From NCBI RefSeq assembly GCF_022346885.1, contig NZ_JAKRNK010000013.1:1-64000 (forward strand): a DNA stretch of 64,000 bases, read 5' to 3'. The translations under genes and the position numbers were made by a program. Shown here piece after piece: positions 28,068 to 36,542 of the stretch (position 1 is its first letter; each line of letters opens with the position of its first letter). Below the pieces are notes generated by a model. That model did not search any database and had not been told where the DNA came from. It worked only from the letters and a program-made list of their open reading frames with translations. Source of the DNA: Paenibacillus sp. ACRRX (GTDB lineage: Bacteria > Bacillota > Bacilli > Paenibacillales > Paenibacillaceae).

Positions 28068-30059
28068 ATGAATGTAGATGATCATATTGAATTATGGAAT
28101 CAGGCTGTAATTCATCTTATAGATGTACGTCATATCATGATGGAGCTAAACGACGATTTAACTGATTATCGACTTCCTTCTAGTGCATTTATATGTACGA
28201 TACGGGGCGAAGCCCAGGTTTGGCTGGAGGGTCAAGTTCATCTCGTTCATCATTTCCATGTGCTGCATGCGGGCAAAGGGATCTCTCTGAATATAGTTGC
28301 AGGAGACCTATTTGAAGGATATTTGATCCTGTATAAAGCGGCTTTGCTTCATCCGCATCGACTAGAGCAGCAGCTGTTGCTGACAAAAAATAACCCATTT
28401 CAGCAGTGTTATGTATGCAAGGCACCGTACCCTGGCAACTTGCTGGAGAAAGTAAGGCGGATGTATGAGAACTGGCAGCAACCTGAGTCATTAGGTAAAC
28501 TGCACGCCAAGTCGTTATTTTATCAGTTTATTTATGATTGGTTATGGCAAATCAAGTATCAAAGTGCCGATACACATACCCCTGATCTGTCTGAGCAGGT
28601 GATTCGTTACATGATGGAGCATTATCAGGACACCATGACGGTTGAAAATATGGCAGATATCCTTAACTACAGCCCACAATATTTATCTCGGAAGTTCAAG
28701 GATCAAATGGGAAAGAGCCCTATCCAGTTTCTCATTCAAATCAGAATGGAAAAGGCACAGGAACTTCTGCTTACGACAGACGCTTCTTTACAAGAAGTGG
28801 CGCTTAGCGTGGGATATACGGACTTTTTTTATTTCAATCGGATGTTCAAAAAGTACACAGGTGTAGCTCCCGGCAAGTACAAAGATCGCAATCGCATTCC
28901 TGAAAATGTACAACTTCGTGCAAAGAAGACGTTACAAATCCCCATTGTGAAATACGGCGTCCGACGATATATTGCTAATGATGATAATCGTTATCAGTAT
29001 AAAACAGAGGGGGATTTAACGATGTACATAAACAGAAGATCTAGAGCATCGATGGCAGTTACTTTTCTGCTGTGTCTGACACTGCTGCTTAGTGCTTGTG
29101 GTACGAGTGGTAATATGACAAATGGAGGGAGCTCAGCAGAAGCGGGTAATCCGACGCAGACAGAGGTTCATCCTGCAGGTGCAGGGAACAAGAGCCTGAC
29201 GTCTAGTGGCCACCAAGGCTCAGTTGGAGATGGAACAACGAAGACCGTTTCGAGTTTGTTTGGAGATGTGGTCGTTCCGGTGAAGCCTCAGCGCATCGTT
29301 GCGGTAGATTATCTGGGCAGCTTGGTAGCACTTGGGGTGACTCCCGTTGGATCATCAGAATGGATTATGCAGAACCCTTACATTAAAGATAAGCTTGTGG
29401 GGGTTGAGAATGTGGGCGATCCACCTTCAATCGAAAAAATAATGGAACTGGAACCCGATCTCATTATTACGTTATCTACGAAAGAAGAACAGGTTGAAAA
29501 GTATAGCAAAGTAGCCCCTACTGTCAGTGTGCCGTTCGGCCAACTTCATTCGATTTATGAAGAAGTGACCTATTTCGGAGAACTGCTTGGCTTGCAGGAT
29601 AAAGCGTCTGCCTGGCTTGCCGATTATGATGCGCGCGTGGCTGCTGCCAAAGCAAAGGTGGACAAGGCTGTCCCGCAGGAAGCAACCTTTACGATATTGG
29701 AGGATCAGGGAAAGGAGGTTTACATATTCGGAGGTGATGCTGGTAGGGGCAGTAGAGCTATATACCAATCATTTGGGCGTAAGCCCCCAACAGGAGTCTC
29801 TTCCAAGATCATGAAGTCTAATTACACTTTATTGTCCAAAGAGTTGTTAGCTGAAAGTGCTGGGGATTACATTGTGTTGACCAGCTCTAAGACTTTAGAA
29901 CAATACAAGGCTGATCCGATATGGGGGAAACTAGAGGCATTCCAGAAAGGACATGTTTACATTTGGAATGAGGAGCGCTCTTGGTTCAAAGACCCGATCG
30001 CACTGCTATCGCAGATGGAGGAACTTGCTGACTGGCTGACAACTCAAACTAAGCTCTGA
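28068..30059 (+). CDS. AraC-type regulator in frame with a FhuD-type lipoprotein
   Basis: One uninterrupted 663-codon frame. Residues 1-160 are a cupin-like sensing region. Residues 175-280 are an AraC double HTH (YSPQYLSRKFKDQMG, ALSVGYTDFFYFNRMFKKYTG). After about 35 linker residues, codon 319 begins a complete lipoprotein signal peptide (lipobox LSAC) followed by an FhuD/PeriBP domain. The junction contains a promoter, a Fur box and an SD. Either two genes share a frame with the first stop lost, or a regulator with an extracytoplasmic binding domain is made. GGTGGAG precedes ATG 28068. Both other frames stop soon after the AraC domain, so a one-base change would separate them. Confidence 0.72.
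   Translation: MNVDDHIELWNQAVIHLIDVRHIMMELNDDLTDYRLPSSAFICTIRGEAQVWLEGQVHLVHHFHVLHAGKGISLNIVAGDLFEGYLILYKAALLHPHRLEQQLLLTKNNPFQQCYVCKAPYPGNLLEKVRRMYENWQQPESLGKLHAKSLFYQFIYDWLWQIKYQSADTHTPDLSEQVIRYMMEHYQDTMTVENMADILNYSPQYLSRKFKDQMGKSPIQFLIQIRMEKAQELLLTTDASLQEVALSVGYTDFFYFNRMFKKYTGVAPGKYKDRNRIPENVQLRAKKTLQIPIVKYGVRRYIANDDNRYQYKTEGDLTMYINRRSRASMAVTFLLCLTLLLSACGTSGNMTNGGSSAEAGNPTQTEVHPAGAGNKSLTSSGHQGSVGDGTTKTVSSLFGDVVVPVKPQRIVAVDYLGSLVALGVTPVGSSEWIMQNPYIKDKLVGVENVGDPPSIEKIMELEPDLIITLSTKEEQVEKYSKVAPTVSVPFGQLHSIYEEVTYFGELLGLQDKASAWLADYDARVAAAKAKVDKAVPQEATFTILEDQGKEVYIFGGDAGRGSRAIYQSFGRKPPTGVSSKIMKSNYTLLSKELLAESAGDYIVLTSSKTLEQYKADPIWGKLEAFQKGHVYIWNEERSWFKDPIALLSQMEELADWLTTQTKL
28945..28996 (+). promoter_or_regulatory. 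Internal promoter with Fur box for lipoprotein
   Basis: TTGTGA (28945-28950), a 17-nt spacer and TATATT (28968-28973) are followed by TGATAATCGTTATCA (28982-28996). This is a 13 of 14 match to the Fur box with perfect TGATAA/TTATCA arms, placed on the start point. All of it lies inside the AraC-lipoprotein open frame. Confidence 0.72.
29022..30059 (+). CDS. Siderophore-binding lipoprotein (internal start of the fused frame)
   Basis: Alternative product of the 28068-30059 frame. ATG 29022 has AGAGGGGGA 8 nt upstream. The signal peptide MYINRRSRASMAVTFLLC leads to lipobox LSAC, Cys26. The mature protein is a two-lobe PeriBP_2 (FhuD/FeuA/YfmC) domain beginning VKPQRIVAVDYLGSLVALGV and ending ERSWFKDPIALL. 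345 residues, normal for a stand-alone binding lipoprotein. It is closely similar along its length to the 31852 gene, so the two are tandem paralogues. Repressed by Fur in iron sufficiency, by inference from the box. No permease genes are adjacent. Confidence 0.75.
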   Translation: MYINRRSRASMAVTFLLCLTLLLSACGTSGNMTNGGSSAEAGNPTQTEVHPAGAGNKSLTSSGHQGSVGDGTTKTVSSLFGDVVVPVKPQRIVAVDYLGSLVALGVTPVGSSEWIMQNPYIKDKLVGVENVGDPPSIEKIMELEPDLIITLSTKEEQVEKYSKVAPTVSVPFGQLHSIYEEVTYFGELLGLQDKASAWLADYDARVAAAKAKVDKAVPQEATFTILEDQGKEVYIFGGDAGRGSRAIYQSFGRKPPTGVSSKIMKSNYTLLSKELLAESAGDYIVLTSSKTLEQYKADPIWGKLEAFQKGHVYIWNEERSWFKDPIALLSQMEELADWLTTQTKL

Positions 30060-30136
30060 TGCTTTAGCCAATGGAAAATAGAATGATAAACCAATTATAA
30101 GGTTAAAAAATTTGTACCCCATCAGGAGATAGAACG

Positions 30137-31762
30137 ATGCTTACGTCTGCTACTACGAACACGAGATTGTCTGCGGCTGCGCACTGCTTTTATATGCCGA
30201 TCCGAGTGGAAAAATTGAATGCTATCAGCCTTTGCGGCAATCAGGATGAAGTGCAGCACGATGCCTGCATGATCATCGTGTGGGGCGGGACAGGGACACT
30301 ATGTGTTAATGGGCATGAACACCAAATGTCCAGAGGCAGCGTGTTTCTTGGTGATGCCGCGCCTCAGCCTCATCTATACTGGCAGCCCGGCGCCACGCTG
30401 CGCGGTATTGTAATAGAGTACTGTTGTATCTCCAATGATGCCTCTGGCACGCGAGGATTGGATCATTCCGTGCCGATACATCGCTGTCCAGCTGCCATCA
30501 TGAGGCTAGCTGGAGAGTTAGAAATCATTTGGAGGGAGCCGCAGCTGGGAGGGCCGTTCAGATTGCAGCAGATTTTTACAGAGCTGCTGACGGAATTGCA
30601 CAAGGAGTTAACATCTAGACAGGAACCCTCCAACTCATGGATTGAACAAGCATTGTGTTACATGGAGGCCCACTATCGGGAGGAGTTGACGCGAGAGCAG
30701 ATGGCAGATAGGTCAGACGTAAGCCCTGAACATTTTTCACGTATGTTTCGTAAGTATACGGGTCGTACCTTTAATGCCTACTTAACCTTGCTTCGGATAC
30801 GAAGTGCGCAGCGCCAGCTATTGACCGGGATATCTAACTTACATGTGCTGGCACAGGAGGTCGGATATAAAGAAGGGGCCTACCTAAGTCGGAAGTTCAA
30901 AGAGTCTGTCGGACTCTCCCCTACACATTATCAGCGTAAGAAGAAGCGTATCGCAGCTTTAAATCTGAATCATACGGCTAGTCTGCTGGCGCTAGGCATT
31001 ACCCCGGAGATTGGTGTCTATACACCCTGGTTGGAACGGCGGCAGAACACCCCGGGAAAGATACAGATGCTGGATCCTTATGTCAGTACACCAGCCGCTT
31101 ATTATGAAGCAGTAGCCTCTTCACACCCAGATGTGATCATTAGTTATAACACTGCAGTGGAGAACAAGAGCTTACTGCCCTTGGCCCCGGTGGTGGAATT
31201 ACCATTTATGACGATGAGTTGGCGCGACCAGTTCCGTCTTCTAGCCGATATTGTCGAACGGCGAGAGCACGCAGAAGAGTGGCTGCTGCGATATGACGAT
31301 CTCGTCAGCAGCATTAACGAGCAACTGGATCGCCAACTAGGCGATCGGGGTACGGCTATCGTATGGGAGGTATGTCAGAACGCAGCCTATTGCTTTAGCA
31401 GCAGCTACGGAAGAGGATGTCAAATTCTCTACGATGATTTGGGCTTTCGTATGCCAGAACAGCTGATGGAAGAAGGGATAGCTTCAAAAGGATTTGTCGA
31501 GGCCACAATAGAAGCTATAGCAAATTATCCTGCTGACTACATCTTTATAACGGATCTGCCGTCATGCGCGGACGGTCAGCAGCAGATACATAAGTTATTT
31601 GAGTCGGCAAGATGGAAGGTTCTAGAGGCTGTACAGCAGAAACAGGTGTACATATTAAACGATGCAGAATTGTTCTATGGGTATGATCCACTTTCCTCGC
31701 TTGCCCAGCTTCACGAACTAGTACAGGTGCTTGGTGGCACACATCACAATAATACAAAGTGA
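30137..31762 (+). CDS. AraC regulator with C-terminal siderophore-binding domain (Btr-like)
   Basis: 541 residues without signal peptide. Cupin-like part at about 15-130, AraC HTH at 170-275 (DVSPEHFSRMFRKYTG, VGYKEGAYLSRKFKESVG), then a FhuD/FeuA-type domain at 278-535. This order is that of B. subtilis Btr (YbbB), an intracellular sensor that binds bacillibactin and activates feuABC. ATG 30137 follows AGGAGA. It lies between two binding lipoproteins it probably activates. No Fur box of quality is seen in its own 77-bp upstream gap. Confidence 0.87.
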   Translation: MLTSATTNTRLSAAAHCFYMPIRVEKLNAISLCGNQDEVQHDACMIIVWGGTGTLCVNGHEHQMSRGSVFLGDAAPQPHLYWQPGATLRGIVIEYCCISNDASGTRGLDHSVPIHRCPAAIMRLAGELEIIWREPQLGGPFRLQQIFTELLTELHKELTSRQEPSNSWIEQALCYMEAHYREELTREQMADRSDVSPEHFSRMFRKYTGRTFNAYLTLLRIRSAQRQLLTGISNLHVLAQEVGYKEGAYLSRKFKESVGLSPTHYQRKKKRIAALNLNHTASLLALGITPEIGVYTPWLERRQNTPGKIQMLDPYVSTPAAYYEAVASSHPDVIISYNTAVENKSLLPLAPVVELPFMTMSWRDQFRLLADIVERREHAEEWLLRYDDLVSSINEQLDRQLGDRGTAIVWEVCQNAAYCFSSSYGRGCQILYDDLGFRMPEQLMEEGIASKGFVEATIEAIANYPADYIFITDLPSCADGQQQIHKLFESARWKVLEAVQQKQVYILNDAELFYGYDPLSSLAQLHELVQVLGGTHHNNTK

Positions 31763-31813
31763 TATATCATTTTAAGGCATAGCCTATTCGCTTGCTCCGT
31801 TGTAAAGTTATAA

Positions 31814-31828
31814 TGATAATCATTATCA
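31814..31828 (+). promoter_or_regulatory. Perfect Fur box
   Basis: TGATAATCATTATCA matches the 7-1-7 Fur consensus exactly. It overlaps the last base of a TATAAT (31809-31814) and lies 24 nt before the next lipoprotein start, so that gene should be tightly iron-repressed. Confidence 0.85.
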
Positions 31829-31851
31829 CTTATACAAAAGGGGGATTTACA

Positions 31852-32871
31852 TTGCGTACTAAACAGCAAGGCAGCAGACGCTTCCTGGCTTTTATCTTAT
31901 CAGTTGTGTTTCTTACAGGACTCGTACTATCGGGTTGCGGTAACACGTCGTCATCAAATAGTGACGCTGGTGGAACGAAACAGGCAGAAAGCGGGACAAG
32001 CAGCACGGTATCAGGTTCTGATACAGCGGTCGAACCTAAAGAAGCGAAGATCAAAACGATCTCTACCGTTAACGGTGACATCGAAGTCCCGGTTCACCCG
32101 CAGCGTATTGTAGCAGAAGAGTACTTGGGGAGCTTGATCGCCCTGCAAGTAATTCCAGTAGGGGCCCCAGGACTAACCCTCAATAATTATTACTTTAAGG
32201 AAGCGTTGGCTGGCGTCGCAGACAGTGGTGTGTACGGCAAGCCTTCGGCTGAAAGCATTATGAGTCTGAATCCGGATCTCATTATTACCGGCAACAAGGA
32301 TGTCTACGAGATGCTTAGCAAAATCGCTCCAACCCTAGTGATCCCCTATGGCCAACTAAAAAATGTGCATGAGGAGCTAACCTACTTCGGAGCTCTCTTT
32401 GGCAAAGAAAAAGAAGCCAAGGCATGGCTGGCTGATTACGACCGTCGTATTATGGCAGCCAAGGCCAAAGTTGATGCCGTCATTCCTGCCGATGCATCTT
32501 TTTCGATCATGGAGGACGCTGGCAAGCGGATTTTGGTTTATGGAGATAACTTTGGCCGGGGCGGACAGCCAACTTATCAGGCATTGGGACGCAAGCCTCC
32601 AGCCGGAATTGCGGATGAGATTATGGAGAAGCAGTGGGCTGAAATATCAGCCGAATTGTTGGAGAAATATGCAGGCGACTATATTATTATGACCTCAAAC
32701 GAACGGACAGCAGCCGATTTCCAAGCGGACACGATCTGGTCGAGTCTGCCCGCAGTCAAGAATGGGCATATCTACGTATGGCCAGAAGAGCGTTCCTGGT
32801 ACTACGACCCGCTCGCTGTTCTTGCACAGACAGAGGAACTAGCGGAGTGGCTCACGAAGTCAGCTAAATAA
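31852..32871 (+). CDS. Iron-siderophore ABC transporter substrate-binding lipoprotein
   Basis: TTG 31852 is the likely start (AGGGGGAT 7 nt upstream); the frame continues upstream only through the Fur box. The signal peptide ends in lipobox LSGC, Cys29. A Ser/Thr/Gly-rich linker leads to the PeriBP_2 domain (VHPQRIVAEEYLGSLIALQV ... ERSWYYDPLAVLAQ). 339 residues. A paralogue of the lipoprotein at 29022. It must use a permease and ATPase encoded elsewhere. Confidence 0.9.
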   Translation: MRTKQQGSRRFLAFILSVVFLTGLVLSGCGNTSSSNSDAGGTKQAESGTSSTVSGSDTAVEPKEAKIKTISTVNGDIEVPVHPQRIVAEEYLGSLIALQVIPVGAPGLTLNNYYFKEALAGVADSGVYGKPSAESIMSLNPDLIITGNKDVYEMLSKIAPTLVIPYGQLKNVHEELTYFGALFGKEKEAKAWLADYDRRIMAAKAKVDAVIPADASFSIMEDAGKRILVYGDNFGRGGQPTYQALGRKPPAGIADEIMEKQWAEISAELLEKYAGDYIIMTSNERTAADFQADTIWSSLPAVKNGHIYVWPEERSWYYDPLAVLAQTEELAEWLTKSAK

Positions 32872-33154
32872 ATGATCCGAGAGGGCGCTTCACATTCGAA
32901 TGCTGCGTAAGTGGCGGTCAGGATGCTGGAGCGCTTTTGTTTGCCATTAAGCGGACACCAACCCCTGTTTGAGATTATACTACGACCTTTGACTGAGCGG
33001 CAGCTCCGTCCTAAGACCATTCCACGATATCATCGCTTAATGGTAAAATGAGGGAATGTTATGCGCGTAACCTTAAATTGATGGGGGGATGGGGATTGTA
33101 CAGGCGTGGAGAGAACGTCATCGCATTCATTTAGAGACTGGGGGATCGAGAGGT

Positions 33155-33694
33155 ATGTTGCATAAAGAGATGGATATCAGACTTTTAACCTTAGATGATG
33201 CTGAATCGCTTCTTCATTTGAGGATGAGTAATCGGCAATTTCTTCAGCCTTTCGAACCGCTGCATGCGGAGAATCATTATACTCTAGGGGAACAGCAGAA
33301 GCTGCTTGCTTCTAAGGTAAAAGCAGCGGAAGCTGGTCAAGCGTATGCTTTTGGTATTTTTTCCAGTGCGGGACATCAGTTGATTGGAAAAATTGAATTG
33401 TCAGCCATTGCCCGCGGACCGCTTCAAAACGCTAATATAGGCTATTACCTTGATCAACACCATAACGGTAAAGGATATGCCACTGCGGCGGTGTCTTACT
33501 GCGTTAACTATGCGTTTGATCAACTGGGACTGCATCGAATTCAGGCTGGTGTGATGCCGAGGAACCTACCGTCTAAACGTGTGCTGGAGAAGGCGGGGTT
33601 CCGTCAAGAGGGGCTGGCCTTGCGATATTTAAACATTAACGGGGTATGGGAAGATCATGCGTTGTTTGCCATTACAACAGAGGACAGAGTTTAA
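33155..33694 (+). CDS. GNAT acetyltransferase (RimJ/RimL type)
   Basis: Acetyl-CoA-dependent N-acyltransferase of the RimJ/RimL/SpeG-like group. Core strands around IGKIELS and GYYLDQHHNGKGYATAAVSY form the acetyl-CoA loop (H-N-G-K-G-Y-A). It ends with NLPSKRVLEKAGFRQEGLA. The start is unclear: ATG 33155 gives a normal N-terminus but its AGAGG is very close. ATG 33089 and ATG 33170 are in frame. About 179 residues. Substrate unknown; relatives act on ribosomal proteins or small amines. Confidence 0.85.
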   Translation: MLHKEMDIRLLTLDDAESLLHLRMSNRQFLQPFEPLHAENHYTLGEQQKLLASKVKAAEAGQAYAFGIFSSAGHQLIGKIELSAIARGPLQNANIGYYLDQHHNGKGYATAAVSYCVNYAFDQLGLHRIQAGVMPRNLPSKRVLEKAGFRQEGLALRYLNINGVWEDHALFAITTEDRV

Positions 33695-33812
33695 TGAGTC
33701 GTTCTGTCCTGTCTGACGTGATGCTTATGCATATTTTGATGCTGTAAAGGCGAAAGGGACAGATCCGGAAGGGATACATAAGGATGTAAACTAGCAATGA
33801 TTATGATGTAGA

Positions 33813-33853
33813 TATCAGCCAGGAATGTCTCAATGGAGCGCTTCCTGGCTGAT
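33813..33853. terminator. Bidirectional terminator
   Basis: Perfect 12-bp stem ATCAGCCAGGAA (33813-33824) / TTCCTGGCTGAT (33842-33853) between the convergent acetyltransferase and response-regulator genes. Confidence 0.75.
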
Positions 33854-33858
33854 GTCTA

Positions 33859-34464
33859 TTATTCCAGCCATCCTTTGTCCTGCGCCATGCGAATGGCTTC
33901 CATGCGGGTTGAGGCACCAAGTTTGCCGATCGCTTCCGACATGTAATTGCGAACAGTGCCATGAGACAGGAACAACTTAGCGCCGATGTCCTGCATAGTC
34001 AAGCCTTGAGCGGCCAACTGCATGACCTCACGTTCACGTGCAGACAGGGGGCAGGGGTCATCCCATACTGCAAGCGACAGCTCAGGGCTAATGGCCCGAC
34101 GCCCAGCATGAACACTGCGAATGGCGTCTGACAGCTCGTCGCTGGGACTGTCTTTGAGCAGGTAACCCGATACACCTGCGGCCATTGCCCGCTGAAGGTA
34201 GCCGGGTCGCGCAAATGTAGTCAGCATAATGACGCGGCAATTGAGCTGTTCTTGCTTAATAGCTTCTGCTACGTCCAAGCCTGTTTTAAGCGGCATTTCA
34301 ATATCAAGGACAGCCAGATCGGGCTGCTGCTCACGTATAAGTGCAAGCGCTGCTTCGCCATTCTCGGCTTGCCCAACGACTTCAATATCGTCTTCAAGCG
34401 ACAACAAGGTAGCTAATGCGCCACGCAGGAGTCGCTGATCTTCACTTAGGATGATTCGTATCAT
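33859..34464 (-). CDS. NarL/LuxR-type response regulator
   Basis: Receiver domain at 1-120 with phospho-acceptor D54 (AVLDIEMP) and K106 (GYLLKDSP). A LuxR HTH covers about 138-198 (LSAREREVMQLAAQGLTMQDI). 201 residues, DesR/YvfU class. Its start overlaps the kinase stop by 4 bp. It likely activates the upstream ABC transporter genes of the same operon. Confidence 0.92.
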   Translation of the reverse strand: MIRIILSEDQRLLRGALATLLSLEDDIEVVGQAENGEAALALIREQQPDLAVLDIEMPLKTGLDVAEAIKQEQLNCRVIMLTTFARPGYLQRAMAAGVSGYLLKDSPSDELSDAIRSVHAGRRAISPELSLAVWDDPCPLSAREREVMQLAAQGLTMQDIGAKLFLSHGTVRNYMSEAIGKLGASTRMEAIRMAQDKGWLE

Positions 34465-35666
34465 CCGACTTCACCTCGCTGTTCACTTCGTAATACGCGT
34501 GGAATAATAAGATTAATACTTGTTCCGGCCTGAGGTGCGGAATCGATCTGCAGCCTGCCATCTACAAGTGCAAGCCGCTGCTTCAAGCCAGTCATGCCTG
34601 AACTGCCTGCGCGATACTGGGCGTTCTTGTCAAGACCAATACCGTTATCCTCAACGGCAAGTCGTACTTGGCCTTCTTCGATATGCAGGATAGCTGTACA
34701 AGCCTTGGCTTGACTGTGCCGGACTACATTGGTTATCACCTCGCGGAAGCACATCGCAAGGATCGTCTCCTGGAGGGGAGACAACGGCAGCGCCTCTACT
34801 ACAGCAATAACGGAGCGGAAGGTGTCCGCCTCTGTGTACTTACCCGCATAGTCCTCGCCGCCTACAGCATGTTGTTCGAACTGTAGGCGAATATCAGCTG
34901 CTGCACAAAGGGTCTTTGCATGTTGATATTCCTCAACCAGCCGAACGACTTTCATCTCGGTAACAAGCTCACGCATCTGTTTTAACGCTGCTCGAGCTGT
35001 CTCTCGGATGTCGCGGGCTTCCGTAAGAGCGCGGTCAGGATCGCGGGTAATCAGCTTCTCTGTTAATTCTCCCTTCAAGGAAATTAAAGATAAAGTGTGT
35101 CCCAACGTATCGTGCAGCTCGCGGGCAATACGTTGGCGCTCTTCCTGCTGCGCCATACGTTCGAGTTGAGATGTGGCTGCCTGAAGTCTTTCAGCCATCT
35201 GTTTGTAGCGAGCGGAGGCCCGCATAATGAACGGTACGATTGCGACCCCAAAAATAGGCGGCAGCAGCATAATCAAAATAACAGGCCCCATTGTTTTCAG
35301 GTGTGGAATAGCTGCAAGTATGGTACCAACCACGAATACAACTGATATACCCACCATAAATGACTGCTTTTGTCGACTTAGCGATAGTGACATGAGAAAA
35401 CCGATATAAGCAAACATCGGATGGTAAAAGGCAGTGAGAACAAGCAGGATAGCTAATTGGCATCCAAGCAGCAACGGGGCTTGTTGGCTCCGCCAAAAGA
35501 TCTCACGATACGCAACGGCAAATAATAAAACGAGCAGGAGACCAGCCGCCAGCTTAAACGGAGGTTCCTGCAATACGAAATAAATGGCCACTAAGAGGTT
35601 GGTGAGTGATACGGCAGGGGCCCATCCCTCTTCAGCAGGAAACATCCGCCATGCTGTCAATTTCAC
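34461..35666 (-). CDS. DesK/YvfT-type sensor histidine kinase
   Basis: Five to six TM helices in residues 18-150 act as a membrane sensor. HisKA_3 follows with H185 in ARELHDTLGHTLSL, then a HATPase domain with DNGIGLD and GMTGLKQRL. 401 residues. GTG 35666 begins directly after the permease stop. Kinases of this class next to ABC-2 exporters sense lipid state or membrane-active compounds (DesK; LnrJ/YvfT for linearmycins); the ligand here is not known. Confidence 0.9.
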   Translation of the reverse strand: MKLTAWRMFPAEEGWAPAVSLTNLLVAIYFVLQEPPFKLAAGLLLVLLFAVAYREIFWRSQQAPLLLGCQLAILLVLTAFYHPMFAYIGFLMSLSLSRQKQSFMVGISVVFVVGTILAAIPHLKTMGPVILIMLLPPIFGVAIVPFIMRASARYKQMAERLQAATSQLERMAQQEERQRIARELHDTLGHTLSLISLKGELTEKLITRDPDRALTEARDIRETARAALKQMRELVTEMKVVRLVEEYQHAKTLCAAADIRLQFEQHAVGGEDYAGKYTEADTFRSVIAVVEALPLSPLQETILAMCFREVITNVVRHSQAKACTAILHIEEGQVRLAVEDNGIGLDKNAQYRAGSSGMTGLKQRLALVDGRLQIDSAPQAGTSINLIIPRVLRSEQRGEVG

Positions 35667-36401
35667 TTACATCGCTTCCCGTCTATTCAGTATATATCCT
35701 GATAATACCATGAATAATACGCCGCTAACTACGAGAATTAACCAATCCAGTACTACGGGTGCACTTCCAGCAAGCATGTTCCAAGCTCCATGTGCAAAGC
35801 GATAGGAGGGCAGCCATTGGCCAATGGATTGCATCCATTGGGGGAGCGTACTAAGCGGCATCCATAGTCCCCCCAGAATAGCGAGTCCCATATGCAGGAT
35901 GTTGCCAATGGCGATGGAGGCATCGGCATTTTTTATGGTGCCTAAAATTGAGCCAAGAGCCAGGAATGGAAGGCTGCCGATCCAAAGCCATAATCCGCAA
36001 GACACCCATTGAGCAAGAGTCAGGTCAAAGCTGTAAGTGAGTTGGGCTGCACTGAAGATGACAATAATCGTGATCAGATGAATACCCATATGTGCGATTA
36101 GCTTACTGCCGATCCAAACAGATGGTGTCAGCGGCGTGAGTTTGAGTAGGCGTACCCAGCCATCACGGCGTTCATAGGCCAGTCGGATGCCGAACTGGCT
36201 GACCGCTGTTCCGATGAGGCTGAAGGCGGTCATCGACATTAGCGAATACGAACCATAGGTCGTTGAGGCAATACTTTTGTCAGCCCCATTTAAGCTAGCA
36301 AAAAGAAAGTAAAACGCGAGTGGCATTAGTATGGAAAACAGCATAAAGAATGGGCTGCGGATGATACGTAAACTTTCGGCTTTGGTTTGAGCAAGTAACA
36401 T
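35667..36401 (-). CDS. ABC-2 type transporter permease
   Basis: 244 residues with six TM helices and the ABC-2 fold (N-terminal cytosolic stretch, ERRDGWVRLLKLTPL after TM2). ATG 36401 follows a strong AGGAGGAG on the minus strand. Works with the ATPase gene 141 bp upstream. Same layout as YvfS/LnrM-type exporters. Confidence 0.9.
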   Translation of the reverse strand: MLLAQTKAESLRIIRSPFFMLFSILMPLAFYFLFASLNGADKSIASTTYGSYSLMSMTAFSLIGTAVSQFGIRLAYERRDGWVRLLKLTPLTPSVWIGSKLIAHMGIHLITIIVIFSAAQLTYSFDLTLAQWVSCGLWLWIGSLPFLALGSILGTIKNADASIAIGNILHMGLAILGGLWMPLSTLPQWMQSIGQWLPSYRFAHGAWNMLAGSAPVVLDWLILVVSGVLFMVLSGYILNRREAM

Positions 36402-36542
36402 GATGGAACTCCTCCTCAGATGGTATGGGTAGCGTAGGATATTACTTTTTTAGAACGAAAATTCCTTACAGAGCTGAACAATGATCTGAATAAAATGACA
36501 CCCTCATAGCATTAACGCTTCATATTTAGGTGTTCTGGCAAC

